DNA from: Gymnopus androsaceus JB14
Taxonomy: Eukaryota > Basidiomycota > Agaricomycetes > Agaricales > Omphalotaceae
Direction of reading: 5' to 3'
NCBI GenBank assembly: GCA_009733575.1
Contig: ML769621.1
Coordinates: forward strand, 1-64,000
Length of the DNA: 64,000 nucleotides
Every line of letters begins with the position of its first letter. The first letter of the stretch is position 1. This document shows, piece after piece, positions 24,630-36,163 of this stretch. The notes under the pieces were generated by a model. It had not been told where the DNA came from. It made no database searches and saw only the letters and a list, made by a program, of their open reading frames with translations. The position numbers and the translations under genes were made by a program.

Positions 24630-25098
24630 ATGTCTGAACCCAGGTAAGTATTCTTAGTCCGAATTTCGCATTTTTGGGTAAATATTGAACACGCCTTTTT
24701 AGTGCAAATGATCAGCCTCAAGCTGCGAGAAAGAGTAAGGAATACGCCAGGGAAACTGGATGTCTTGTTTAACTAATGCTAATTAGAACCCGCATACAAG
24801 CGATTAAACCTGTATGATCCCAACTTGGAGCTACTGTAGGTTTTTCAAGCTGATAGTTTGATGATTGGTTTTAACCTTGGAATTCAAAAGGCCCGGTGAC
24901 GAAGAAGGCAAGGGAAAAACCATTATCAGAACATATGCCACCGGGGGGAGTGGAAACGATCCGGTAAAGAAACCTAGTGGGACCAGTGGAACAGTGGAAA
25001 TAGTGCCGGGGCCAGTGGGACCGGTGGAACTAGTGCCAACACCAGCGGGACAAGTGGGACAAGTGCCGGTAACAGCGGGACCAGGAAGAGGTAATTAA
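24630..25098 (+). CDS. Small orphan protein, ~100 residues, four exons
   Basis: Four tiny exons (24630-24643, 24703-24734, 24787-24835, 24891-25098) join in frame through well-formed GT-AG introns (gtaagt, gtaagg and gtaggt donors). They give about 100 residues: a polar N-terminus, a basic KKPAYKRLNLYDP segment, then a Gly/Pro/Val-rich tail built of loose repeats (VEIVPGPVGPVELVP). No signal peptide or known domain is visible. The tail's DNA is itself low-complexity (repeated agtgggac / agtgcc). An alternative 3' end using the donor-like gtaatt near 25092 and an acceptor near 25956 cannot be excluded. Function is unknown; divergent placement beside a metacaspase is the only contextual hint. 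Confidence 0.5.
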
Positions 25099-26083
25099 AA
25101 GCGAATGTGAAGAGGGAATCGTCTGGAGAATGATCAGAATATTTTCTCTTCCAAGGAAACCACATCTTATGCATCCATGTAAATCGGTCTTGAATGAAAC
25201 ATCATATCAGGTTGTGGGAACATTGACAGAGCACATGGAGGTGGTAATCCAGGTGCTCGTATAGGCGAACTGAATTAGATCCTGCGGAGGTACTACGAGT
25301 CTGTACATGTATGACCCTCACAGGTTGGTTATTCCGCAGGCTCGCGTAATAAGTATCAGAGCAAGGCACTACCGCAGTTTAAGTTTTTTAAACAGCTCTA
25401 CAGCACCTCCTGCTCATCAACGGTTAGAGATCGAAGGTCGAACCTATTTTCGTTTGAACTTTGATAGACAGAAAAGGATATATTAGAGAACCAGTGCGAA
25501 GGACACGAGCACGAGGGCCCGAGGGCCTAGGAGAAATGAGTACAATAATGTGCAATGATCCTGGGAGGAAAGGAAAATGGTATAGAAAGGGGCCTATGTC
25601 CCATGTCTGTTCAGACAATGGTTTTTTCAAGTTTTTCAAGGTTGAAAAAAGGGAGGAAAAAAAGGAAGGAAGGAGAGTTTATTAGACCTACCGTAGATTA
25701 TTGTGACAAGAGTAGATGGCGAGAAATGTAATAATGAGTGCAGCATTCAAGTTTCGCCGTTTGATTTCAAGTTGAATTCAAGCGCCCATTGGGCTTGGGT
25801 TTTGACAGCGCTTGGCTTTTCACCATGTCCTTTCGGAGAACGGCTCGATTTAGACTTGGGACTCAGCCAATCATTTTCAAGATGTTATAAATCTCAAAAG
25901 ATAATCATAAAACGTCCACGTAGTGCCTGAGATAACACAATGATAACTCTTTTTAGAGGGTCAAGCCGGCGCGGCCGGGAGCGGGTAAGTATGCGCAGAA
26001 ACGCGAAAAGCACAATAACTTGCTCAATTCTGAATGGAATTAGGTGAGGATGAGTGCATTTTGAAGCGATTTTGAAGCTTTAG
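25099..26083. other. Intergenic region
   Basis: No supported gene. Short open frames lack domains. A G/A-rich stretch lies near 25625-25680. Confidence 0.3.
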
Positions 26084-26091
26084 GGAGCCCC
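26084..26091. repeat. Left 8 bp target-site duplication of hAT-like MITE
   Basis: ggagcccc, repeated exactly at 26411-26418. Confidence 0.85.
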
Positions 26092-26410
26092 TAGGGATCC
26101 ACACCGTAGCGTATACGGTTACGGCCGTAGAAATACAACCCGTAAAATGAGTAAAATTTGCTCTTTATGGTACGATATACAGGTCCATTGAAGCAGCCGT
26201 ACCGTATACCGTATTTTGTGCACCAGATACCGGCCTGCAGGGTCCCGGTCAATACTAATGATGTAGATATCATTTATATGAACAATTTGCAACCCACTGG
26301 CATAGGGCTAATGCCCAAATTCTTGCTGCCATATGAGGTACCCGTATAACAACCGTATAAACACGGCCATAAAAAGTGTCCTCAGACACCCTTTACGGTG
26401 CAGATCCCTA
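26092..26410. mobile_element. hAT-like MITE, 319 bp
   Basis: The ends are inverted copies: TAGGGATCCACACCGTA at 26092 and, on the other strand, TAGGGATCTGCACCGTA at 26410. An exact 8 bp target duplication (ggagcccc) flanks them. Eight-base duplications and TAGGG/CAGGG termini are hallmarks of hAT elements. It codes for no transposase. The inside is rich in ccgta/tacgg words in both orientations. Confidence 0.88.
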
Positions 26411-26418
26411 GGAGCCCC
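26411..26418. repeat. Right 8 bp target-site duplication of hAT-like MITE
   Basis: ggagcccc, matching 26084-26091. Confidence 0.85.
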
Positions 26419-26439
26419 ATGTATAGTTCAAAGCATAAA

Positions 26440-27230
26440 AATCATTTTATGCAATTTTTAGGTACCTAAAGTTTGAGGCTTTAACATCTCTAAAAGCAAA
26501 TGAACTTGCAAAATAACACTTGTAAAATTTATTCCTTGCAGTATGTTCCTCTTATATGTTTTATCTGAGTGTTCCCGGGTCAAAATTGGAGTCTGGGGCT
26601 GTGAGAAAACAGGCTCAAGTGTGTGTGTGGACCTTTACACCACCTCTCGAGCACACTTGCTCATAAACTCAAATTTTGACCTGGGGCACACTAAATAATA
26701 TATATAAGAGCAAAATACCATAATGAATAAAATTGCAGAGTGTTATCTTGCTTTTGGGGGTATTAGAGCCTTGAAAGCACCTGGCTCAAGATTTAAGTAT
26801 GTGAATTATATATTTTGGCAATTTATACTCCCTAGAGCTTCAGGATAGTTTCAAAATTCCCTCAACCTGTCCAATTCCATTGAGAACCGAGTGAGTTATT
26901 GTCCCTTTTGTGCTCAGTGTGCTTGGAGATAGAGTGAGACACATGTGCTCAAGTTTTTCTTGCTCAGTCTCAAACTTAAAATTTCTCCTAGGGCACACTA
27001 GATATAATTCATATGAGCTCCAGACTGCCAGGAATAAAGTTTCCGAAGGTATTTTCGCGAGTTATTTTGGTTTTGGAAGTAAGCACTTATTGGAGCTTTG
27101 AGATTTAGGTACAAAGAATTACATATATATTTTTTGATCTACATATATTCATTCCTGAAGCCTCAAATTCGCTTTAAAACGCATTCAAACACGTTCAATT
27201 CTGTTGAGAATTGAGCGAGCTATTGCCTGC
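26440..27230. repeat. Degenerate tandem repeats, ~350 bp period
   Basis: Similar phrases recur in order: a gagcacac/gtgctcaag block, a tcaaattttgacctggggcacact block (compare 26675 with 26985) and a 'gagctttgag/gaggcttta' block. No coding potential is seen. This is probably an old, diverged tandem array. Confidence 0.45.
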
Positions 27231-27282
27231 ATGCATTTACATGTGAGATACCGTAAATATATACATACGTGATCACATCATG

Positions 27283-27491
27283 TGTAACTGCTCCTAAATG
27301 GAGCCTAGAGCCTTAATATCATGCCAACAAGTACTACTGGATTTATTCAGTGTGTTACTCACGAGGTGATGGTTTAAAGCTAAGGTAATTCTAATATATA
27401 ATTATTATAATATAGATTATTGGCAGGTGCAGGAATGCACCACCGCCTGTAAAGACTGAGGTCCTGCCGATCAGGGACCGGGGACATTACA
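27283..27491 (-). repeat. LTR, 209 bp (3' LTR of minus-strand element)
   Basis: Direct repeat of 30399-30607. It starts TGTAA and ends TTACA, the normal TG...CA frame. On the minus strand it is preceded directly by a purine-rich GGCTGGGGAGGG, as expected for a polypurine tract. Confidence 0.88.
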
Positions 27492-28530
27492 CCCTCCCCA
27501 GCCAGAATGACTACAGTTCAATCAAAGAGGAAAGGGGCCACCAACTGGTTTGATAGCGTGTCAACCCAGCTGGAGCATATTTGTGAGAACTTCAACTTGA
27601 TAGTTGAAGTTGGGAACATATTCACAATAGCGTGTCTTGAATATCCTGGGATTTTGAATGCATGGTAGCGTGCCATGTATTCAGAAACGGGAGTGAAGAA
27701 CACGGTCACGTGTTGCACGTAACTTGCATCCAAGACTAGGGTCCATTGTACAGAACATAGTCAACCACTGAAGGGAAAAGACAGTTATGTCTTTTCCCAT
27801 TTCAATGGTAATGCTTTGGGAGGCATAAAACAAGGCTACATCATTCAATGTAGTATTATCAATGTCACCTGTATATGGTGATGTTGAAATATTTGAGACA
27901 ATATTTGTCTCATCACATTGGGTAATGGATGCATAAAGTCCCAGAGTTGTGAACAACTCCGCTGTTCATAAGTCCCCATACATTACGGGTGAGAGTATGA
28001 TCATTGTGATCATAGTTTATGCCAGTAGGATATTGGTTGGGGTACATCTGGATGTACTGTACCCAATCCTCTGGCAAATTGTGTTTCCAGGGATTTTTAA
28101 TCCCACATACTCAAGATGTATAGTGAGCTAGTGTATTTCTACACTGGCCCTCCCCCTCTCAAAGAGAAAAAAAGTTTGCTTGTGAACATTGTACATGTTT
28201 TGAGCTTGCTCCGTGAGTTTCAGAAATCCATTGTAGTTTACAACGGATTTGCCCTCCACAATTTCTGGATGGTGGGTCTTTCCCACTGTCCAGGAGTCTA
28301 TCAATGCCCATTGATATTAAAAAGAATTCCTTGGTCAGGGAATTGTGAATCTCCAATTTCTTGGAGATCTTGGTCACAGAGTCACTGGACAGCGACTTGG
28401 TCCATCAAGTCCCTTTTCAAGGGCCTGGCTGTGCCAAAACGTGAATTTACAGTGGTACCATGTACCACCATCAATTTGGAAGGCATGGCCTTCCAAGGGG
28501 TGAACCTCTTGAATTGATTCAGGATGTGGA

Positions 28531-30226
28531 TCAACGCAAGGGGGAGGAATCAGGGTGGGAGGGGGGAGATGAGGACATGGGAAGTGTCAGAGAGACATCT
28601 GGCAGTGAAATTTCACCATCAGATGACTGGGGATGACAGGAAGGCCTTAGGCCTGTCTGAGCAATGTCAGCCCATTGGTCTCCGTCAGTATCTCTGATGT
28701 TCTTGCGTGGATCATCTCTGCAAGGAGATTGTCCTCCTGAGTTGATCCTAGCATGAATCTGTTCAGGGGATGTGTTTTGTTTGAACAAAACACCAGGTTC
28801 TGGGTATGAATACATACCCAATCTCATTGTATGACGAGATGTTACAGTTGCCATGGATGTAGATTTTACATCCAGTCCATTGCAACTACCAGGATTAAAT
28901 CCTGGCATGTTAGCTTTTGCTAACATGTCTGTGAACTGTCAAAGTTCACGGAGAACCTGTTGGCTCGCAGCTTGTGCTTCTGCACATTGCTGTAGAAAAA
29001 TATTGGTTTGGGTCAACCCAAATGGTGATACAGGTGTAGCTGAAGCCACACCTATGCATTCAGTATGAATGTAGAAGGGTCCAGCTTGGCTATAGTTGAG
29101 CTGGAATTGGTTTTGCATGATGCAGGGAGTTGAAAACAACTTGGTGACTGCTTGAATTGGGTATTTGACCCAATTTGGGAATTTGGTGCAGCAGGAGCCG
29201 CACCAAAATGTTCAATTTGAACGTAATGAGGATCAGCTTGACTAGGATCAAGCTGGGGTGAGTTTTTCATGATGCAGGATACATCATGCTGGCTCAAATT
29301 GTGTGCAGAACCACATGATCGAGAAGAATTCCCAAATTGGGTGTTTAATCCAATCCGGGAATTTGGCAGGGCTATAACTGCACCAGAACGTTCAGCTTGA
29401 CTCCTGTCAAGCTGGGACAAGTTCTTCATGATGTGGAGAATGTCATGAAGGCTCGTTTCATGTGCAGAAGCACACAATCAAGAATTAGGCATAACTGGAG
29501 TCACGCCAAAACATTCAGCATGAAGTCAGCTTGACTGCAGTTGAGCTGAGATGTGTTTTCCACAATGCAAGATGCATCATGGGGCACCGAGTCATGAAAA
29601 TGACTCGGTGTCTTCCCAAATTGGGTTTTTAATCCAATTTGAGAATCAGGCACAATGGGAGCTGCGCCAAAATGTTCTGAATGAATGTATGGATGTTCAG
29701 CTTGACTAGAGTCAAGCTGGGGTATGATGTGGGACACATCCTGGTGCACCGAGTCATGAAAATGACTCGGTTTGACAATGTTATAAACATTGTCATTGTT
29801 TCCATCCCAATTTACAATTCCCTGGTCAGGGAATTGGGTATCTCCAATTTCTTGGACACAAGGGGGAGGTGTGGGAGATGAAGGGAGTTGAGGAAGAGGA
29901 GTGGGAGTGGGAGACGAGGACACCAGAGGTGTCAGAGAGTCACCTGGAGGTGAATATTCACCCCCAGGTGTGCGGGGATGACTGCAAGGCTTTGTGCCTG
30001 TCCAGCCATAGCTGGGCTGCCAATTGCCATCAATATCTCCAATGTTCCGGTATGGAACATCTCCCGGAGGAGTGGATTGTGTTATGTTAGCGTTTGCTAA
30101 CATTTGCATGAACTTTGAAATTTCATGGAGAGCCTTTTGGCTCGTGGACTGTGCTGTTGCACATAATTGAAAGAAATCACCAGATTGGGATGACCCAATC
30201 GGTGATTCAAGCATGGTCGAGGCCAC
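28531..30226 (-). pseudogene. Repetitive low-complexity protein of the LTR element
   Basis: Three minus-strand open frames (29501-30226, 29052-29477, 28531-28926) look like pieces of one Ser/Pro/Gln-rich protein broken by stops and frame changes. They share imperfect repeats: SQLD(R/P)SQA, (E)HFGAAP, a SQIGL.TQFG phrase and a (L/D).DASCIM/HIMKN phrase. The same organisation at DNA level gives ~200 bp imperfect repeats between 29090 and 29740. No gag, zinc-knuckle or enzyme motif is recognised. It may be a gag-like or unknown accessory product. Confidence 0.45.
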
Positions 30227-30398
30227 ATTTAAACATTCAGACTGAACATTATTATTTCCAGCCCAACGCGAGTTGGGCTTAAAATCATTTGTGCCCGCGC
30301 ATGCGCTGGCACCAGTGACATGTCATTGTAACCTGAGTCATCATGACAACTCGGCATCTCGCAGGGATTGCTGAAGAGTACACAGGTCCTCAAAAAAG

Positions 30399-30607
30399 TG
30401 TATCGGCTCCTAAATGGAGCCTAGAGCCTTAATATCACGCCAACAAGTACTACTGGATTTATTCAGTGCATTACTTGCGAGGTGATGGTTTAAAGCTAAG
30501 GTAATTCTAATATATAATTATTATAATATAGATTATTGGCAGGTGTGGGAACACACTGCCGCCTGTAAAGACTGAGGTCCTGCCAATCAGGGATTGGGGA
30601 TGTTACA
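30399..30607 (-). repeat. LTR, 209 bp (5' LTR of minus-strand element)
   Basis: Direct repeat of 27283-27491 with several substitutions. It is followed on the plus strand by the TCATG target duplication. Confidence 0.88.
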
Positions 30608-30936
30608 TCATGACTCATGATGGACAATGTTACATGTAATGTCCCATGTCTGAATTTGGACATGGGTCTGAACAGACATAGGACATGGGCCTAGAAAGGA
30701 AGAGCCCATAGAAGTCAGTGGCTACATCCAATTTCCATAATGCAATTGAACCCAAATTTAATGAATGAGGGCACAGACTCCAATGTGCCAGCCCAAATAT
30801 CTAGGAGCATCTATGAGGATGGATTCAGAGGCATACAGGGACATGAGATGTATTATGTAGCACATATACTATATTGCAGCAGATCGGAGCTAGGCTCCAG
30901 TACCAAATGACCTAGTACTTAGATGGTGGAATCATG
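30608..30936. other. Non-coding flank of LTR element
   Basis: No gene seen. Contains more short hairpins (e.g. ggagc-tag-gctcc near 30887). Confidence 0.3.
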
Positions 30937-30938
30937 TA

Positions 30939-31038
30939 CAGTGGCTGCGGAAATTGATGTCACCCACATGACCTACTGAATGGCCCACTGAATAGGCTAT
31001 ACTAAATTGGGGGGTGACATCAATTTTCGCAGCCACTG
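30939..31038. mobile_element. Tc1/mariner-like MITE, 100 bp, TA target
   Basis: Ends are inverted copies of CAGTGGCTGCGRAAATTGAT (arms continue to ~28 bp, with one mismatch). A TA dinucleotide lies directly outside each end (30937-30938 and 31039-31040). It is almost all arm with a short centre and no coding capacity. Confidence 0.85.
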
Positions 31039-31040
31039 TA

Positions 31041-31584
31041 TAGAAAGAATCGTGGACCAAATCGCTTGCTTCTATCTCGTAAGCTCCAGAGTCGACCTCT
31101 GCAACTCGACCATCTGCCATCGAGGCTCACTATGCTACGATCGCATGTGGATCCACAAGAACTTGACACGAACACCTAGACGCCGTCTTCGGGGGCGTAC
31201 ATATGACGCTGCTCAGGCATCTGATGCGTATGGGTACTGCGCATGAGGTCATGGACAACGAGTTCAACTCGCTCGTCACAGATGGCAACCTCGAACACTT
31301 TAAAGGCTTGCCGATCTCGTTCATCAGTGGTGGTGATAACGTCGTTACAGTCCCGAAAGCACGGGCATGAGCTATGATACCTTGCGCGAAAAGTTTGGGA
31401 CGGAGCTGTATAGGAGGAGCGTCGTGCAAGGGTACGGCCATTTAAATACCTGGATAGGAAAGAATGTGCAGTGGATGTATATCCACTGGTGGAACATGCG
31501 GAATGGTGCGAAAAGTTTGAAAATAAGGAGGGAAAGGAGTTTCCGCACATGAACGAGAAAGGAGGCACTGAGGCCAAGGAATGA
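31041..31584 (+). pseudogene. 3' remnant of a cholesterol-oxidase-like / hydrolase gene
   Basis: In three different frames the DNA reads as one conserved C-terminal segment. Pieces are CHRGSLCYD, then VHMTLLRHLMRMGTAHEVMD and GLPISFISGGDNVV, then SYDTLREKFGTELYRR, QGYGHLNTWIGKN and DVYPLVEHAEWCEKF, ending at 31584. This resembles the alpha/beta-hydrolase-like tail of fungal GMC-type (cholesterol-oxidase-like) proteins, from memory of the family. Only the last ~170 residues remain. At least two frame changes (near 31360 and 31460) break it. It begins immediately at the edge of the 100 bp MITE, and nothing upstream continues the gene. Confidence 0.55.
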
Positions 31585-33820
31585 TGATAGTCATAATGTC
31601 CGTGAGGTCCACCTAGCATACATAGAGAATAGAAAGCTGGTATAACTATCAGAACCGTCGTTTGAAAGCCTAGAAAAAAATACAAGCAAGGTAAGCGGAA
31701 CTGTCGACTTTATTACTAAGAAAAAGCGCACCATATATAACCTGTATTGTCCACATATTCCAGGTTCACCATCGGTATTGAGACTCCTACCCCACTCAAT
31801 GCTGGGTTCTCCGAGGAGGATAAGCAGTGTCGGAGCCCGATCCCGAACATCGCGTTCTATTGCATAATGCAATCGCATTGAAGATGATGGAAAGCCCAAT
31901 GGTAGCATCTAGAACTAGAAGGAAATAAAATCGTAAGCAAAACTAACAAAAAAAAAGAATAACGTTGCCATCAATCGAAGGAAAAGGTCAGAGCCGTTAT
32001 AAACGGCGTCGCGCAGGATATAGTATTTGGCCCTCAAAAGGACTTCGGTATATCGCGCAGATAAGACAGAGTAGGGAAGACGGCGAAGAAAGCAGAAAAA
32101 ACAAGGTGGGTATTCACCTCTTAGAAAGATGGAATCGATAAGCTTCGTTGGCTGCTCCGTGAAGATACTGGCCGGCCTTGACAGAAATCATTTCAGCTTA
32201 TCTGTCGACTGTTAAGAGAAAAATGCGTACCACTGAACGTTTATCGAGGAAGCATAGTAAAGATAGCGGGAAAGCAAGGATAAGGGCATTGTCGTTTGAA
32301 AGTGGGAACGAAGCGAGAAGGTAGTGTCGGGAAATGGACGGAGGGTGCGGAAGTCGAGCTGGAAGAAGATAGGGTAGGAGAGAGCTCATTTGGGCGATAA
32401 TCGCGGTAAGGACAAGCCCATTATTTGCACAGAGCTTCTATACAGGAGAACACTTCAGCGCAAGGGAATTTTAACCAAGGACAGAAACAATAAAAGAAAG
32501 CAAGTTCAGAGCCGTGTAATACGGGAGAATTTTGTTCTCAGAAGTTAAACTTCGAAGTCTGATTAAATATGGCATCATGTTGAAAGCAGAAGGGAAAGCG
32601 AAGGGTGAACATTCACCTGCTCGACCATGGCGATGCAGAATAAGACCTTTTGTAGAGAAGCTAGCGTAAAAGAACATCAATCAAACTGAACTAGACAATC
32701 ACAATGAAGAACGCACCATGGCCAGTGCATCTATTTGTCGAATGGGTTCAAGAATCGCTTGGGATTTACCATTTCGCTGCGTATCCTCAGAGACTACTGA
32801 ACTTCAAAGAAGGAGTGGCCTCATAAACAGTCTGGACGGTATTGGTATCCATCAACGTTCATTACTTATGTGGAGTTCAGTCGTCGAAGGAAAAGTATGG
32901 AGTTGAGACAGAATAAAAGAAAGTTTACACGTGAGTAAGGTGCGTCGATTTAGGGCAGGCTCATCTGCTTACGTCGCATAAATCGCATTCCTTCTTTGAA
33001 TCTTTCGCTATGAACGGCGACTTCTATGTGTCGTTACTGCCAGCAGTGATATTTTCAGGACCAAAAACTTGAATTACTCCTCTCAACCTCCGCCAACTTC
33101 CCGGGCCCTCCCCTACTGAACTCGAGGACTATTTGACTGTTCCTTAGGTACCGGTCTTGCCCATAAATACGATGTAGAGCAACTGAGGCGATGTGCTTCT
33201 CTCGAACAAGAATCATCCGGAGTTTCTGCATTACCGCTGTCCAGGGTACTGATCGAGGATGCACAACATTCACTGCAATAGTAGGCGGTCGTTCTGCACC
33301 AGGAATCTCCGTATTCTTCCTAGAATTCAAGAGCGGCATCTGCAACTACTTCAACATAAGCACATTGGGAATGAGTGCAAGATGAAAAATCATTTTGCTA
33401 TCCTTCACGCCGAACAACCGCAGATTTCTCCTGTGCACCTTGGCCTTCGACGTCAGCAATTGTTCCTTCATCTCTCTTCCATCTGATAATGTATCTTTCG
33501 ACTTGCTCTCTGGGTTGATATGAGCATGAAATTCTGCCAACGAACCCGAAGAGGCCACAACTAGCGGCAAACTAGTGGCAATGTACACGTATTTTGCTGA
33601 TGATGTCCAACAGCTATCCCGCTGATAGTTTTCTAGCATTCCGTACTATGGAGGAGAATCATCGGTGATTAGTGATTTTCATTTCAGTTTCCGGCACGGT
33701 GCCCTGCGCGAAGGGTGGGAGAGGGCTTGGAGGAAGTGATTACGAGAGGTTGAATCCATGGATGCTGAGATGAGCAGAGGGTTGTCGGTGTGCCTCCAAT
33801 CTATTATAGCCTAGCAAGAG
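31585..33820. other. Intergenic region, one weak minus-strand gene candidate
   Basis: Mostly no signal. Two minus-strand open frames (33349-33639 and 33055-33345) share one frame, separated by a single TAG at 33346-33348. Together they would give ~195 residues of unknown family (HRRNLRLFGVKDSK; AVNVVHPRSVPW). Two loosely similar blocks occur near 31985-32130 and 32510-32640 (both contain 'cagagccgt' and a ttcacct phrase), so an old local duplication is possible. Confidence 0.3.
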
Positions 33821-33905
33821 ACCCTCAATAATCTCGGAGACATATAGGTATAAAGTGTAGCTTCTTACATCTTTTTAATGAGTAAGAGTAATGACTCACA
33901 GACAG
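33821..33905. repeat. 85 bp direct repeat, left copy
   Basis: Begins accctcaataatctcgg and ends gactcacagacag. It is repeated at 40913-40997 with one base difference (catatag/catgtag). The two copies bracket the composite LTR element. Confidence 0.85.
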
Positions 33906-35077
33906 ATGTAGACTGAGCATGAGACATTGGTACATGTCCCTGGGTACCCTTTTCATTGAATGTAGGTGTATGAAACAAGGGTCTGTGCCTGATATTACTT
34001 GCATCCACTGCAATAGCATATGAGGACCCACTCTGTTTAGGTACTGGGAGAGGAGGTGGCTGTTTCTGAATTTGATCATGATGTTTTGGACTGTTTCCAT
34101 GCTGTGATACTTCTGTTTTTGATTGGTGTGGTTGAAGTATCATGTGTATGAATACTATGAAATTCCTGTTTTGTCGCTGGAACACAGGTTTAGAATGTCC
34201 CATCATATCAGCTTTGTGTTTTGGCAACCAGTTTCAGGGGGAAGTTTACCCAGGGCTTTGGAGGTAAAAGGTGGCACATCCAGTCACTCCATATCTTTGG
34301 ACTGAGCATGTCAAATTCAGCCAGTACCTCTGGCCTTAGTGCCACTTGCAGTACTGCTGCTGGCATCTGTCTAGTGGTCATTTTGTCAATGTGGCGAATT
34401 AAATGAATCCAATATGCACAGATTTCATTTGTTTCATCCTCAAGACCCAAATGTAAAGCCAGATTATGACAACGAGAGGCCAGTGATAATATTACATCAG
34501 CTTCAGTTTCATGGGAAGACTGAGTGTGGGTTGATTGAGTGGCCTGAGCCATAGGTGATCTATGTCCACTGGCCATTCTTTGTACTGGATGATTTGTATG
34601 TGATTTGTAGGTGGGAGATTGGCCTGGTGTAACCTTGAGAAATGATGAAGTGTTTTCAACTCAGAGGGACAACATGGTGGGCATGGATCATTAGAAATCA
34701 ATTGCACTGTCCCTCAGATGTGGAAATGTAGTGAATGTATTTTGCATGCAACGGATGAAAATATTGACATGTGATGGCAACGAGGAATACCGACTTGGTG
34801 TAACCCCTAGATTATTGCCAAGTGATTTCAATTCAGAGGGACAACAGGGATCATCAGAAATGAATTGCCATTGTCCCTGAGATGTAGAAAGGTATGAACA
34901 TACTTTGTATGCAATGGATGCATACTTGTATTGAGTGTTTGACTGATTTTCAGTCTCCATTTTGGTCTGAGTAGACATAACTGGAGGCGGGAGGAGATCA
35001 GTTATTATGTTAGAGTGTGTCGCATTGACTTCTCTAGGAGGTGTTGAGTGGGAGAAAGGGACCGTTTTTAGTGACAA
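33906..35077 (-). pseudogene. Truncated, indel-riddled copy of the gag-like gene N-terminus
   Basis: Matches 38665-39834 (N-terminal third of the gag-like gene) almost base for base, but the frame is broken at least six times by single-base insertions or deletions. For example, gttttggc here is gtttggc in the intact copy, ggaacacag is ggaaccacag, and ttgcactg is ttgccactg. Substitutions are rare compared with indels. It ends abruptly at the 85 bp repeat. Confidence 0.75.
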
Positions 35078-36163
35078 GAGATCTGAATTAATTGGTTTTG
35101 GGGTTTTGCACTGACAAAGACCGCTGGGCAGATATGTCTACTTGAGATGTGGGTTGGAAATTGGCAATGTAGTATAGTTATAATAACTGGAGTGTTGGGT
35201 GATTTAGGGGAATCCAAGATCAAGGTTGCATTGGTTGATAAAAATAGATAGAGAGGAGAGAGAGCTGGAGATAAGAGACAAGAGACTGAGAGAGAGAAAG
35301 ACTGAATGAGAGAAGAAACCAATATAATTGCAAAATAACTGATCTGGGGCCTTACAGACAAGGTCACCAGCTTATATAGGTTATTGGACAGTAATTAATA
35401 TAACTATAATGGCTTGTCGACCTGCGTATGCGTAGTCGCGCGTAAATTAAGCTGCGCGAACCTGGCGCCATTTGACCGGGCCGCAGGCTCGCGCATGCTG
35501 CGGCGAGTTGTCTCTCTAAAAGGGAGAATACAACGTATCGTCCGAGAGGGTCGACTCGTTGTACAACCGTCAATAAAAAATAGGTAATTGGTAATAGTGT
35601 AAGGGAGGGTAGGGAAGGTACTCGGGCATTGCAGGTACTAGACATCTGTTAAGGAAGAGGGTATCGTTGTGATGGTAATATAGTTCGGACTGCGAGTTCG
35701 ACCCGCAGTGACAACGCAATTCCGAGTATTAGTTGCAAGTCATATTGGTGTTGAATGGTCCTGGTCCCTTAGGCGATAGTAGCGAAATGGAAAGGACGGA
35801 TGGAATAGGGAATTTGGTATGAGAAACAAATGGATATGGAGTTGGATGTCGAGACTGGTCTTGTAGGGTTTGGAATATGGGGAATTTGGGGTAAGAGTCG
35901 ATTTGTCGAGGAGGAAATATGGGGATTTCGTGGGTAGCGCCGCTAAGACATTCAAAAACAGCGACTGTGGATAGATGACCCGTAGACGTCGGAATTTAGT
36001 GGTTTGGAATGCGTCGTCGGTGGGCATCGTGGCAGTAAGCACGAAAGAACAGGAATTTGGGCGCCGTGTCAAAACCGGCAGGCTATTGCATCGGATTTCC
36101 GGTCCATCAGCCGCTGGTTGATCGGACGTGTGCGACTCGTTAGGAACGCGACGCTTCCTAACA
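35078..36163 (-). repeat. LTR plus leader, left copy (~1.09 kb)
   Basis: Direct repeat of 39835-40912. On the minus strand it begins TGTTAGGAAGCGTCGCG (at 36163). It continues through a tataagctgggg promoter-like stretch and a CT-rich leader to the gag start. The LTR/leader boundary cannot be set because the gag N-terminus is also duplicated. The two copies differ mostly by single-base indels. Confidence 0.7.

Larger units (their letters stand above)
27283..30607 (-). mobile_element. Non-autonomous LTR retroelement, 3.3 kb, 5 bp duplication
   Basis: Two 209 bp LTRs (27283-27491 and 30399-30607) bound a 2.9 kb interior. The 5 bp TCATG occurs directly on both outer sides (27278-27282 and 30608-30612), proving a complete insertion. 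Minus-strand orientation is inferred from the purine tract beside 27491 and the reading direction of the internal open frames. No protease, reverse transcriptase, RNase H or integrase motif is visible, so the element depends on an autonomous partner. No clear tRNA primer site was identified. Confidence 0.85.
27570..30670. repeat. Dense field of short perfect hairpins
   Basis: Perfect inverted repeats with 7-10 bp arms and small loops recur every few dozen bases. Examples: 27773-27798 (GGGAAAAGAC arms), 27895-27911 (GAGACAA), 27944-27959 (GAGTTGT), 27997-28013 (ATGATCA), 28476-28496 (TTGGAAGGC), 30260-30279 (AGCCCAAC) and 30643-30666 (CCCATGTC, outside the LTR). They span both the element interior and the right flank. 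Confidence 0.65.
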
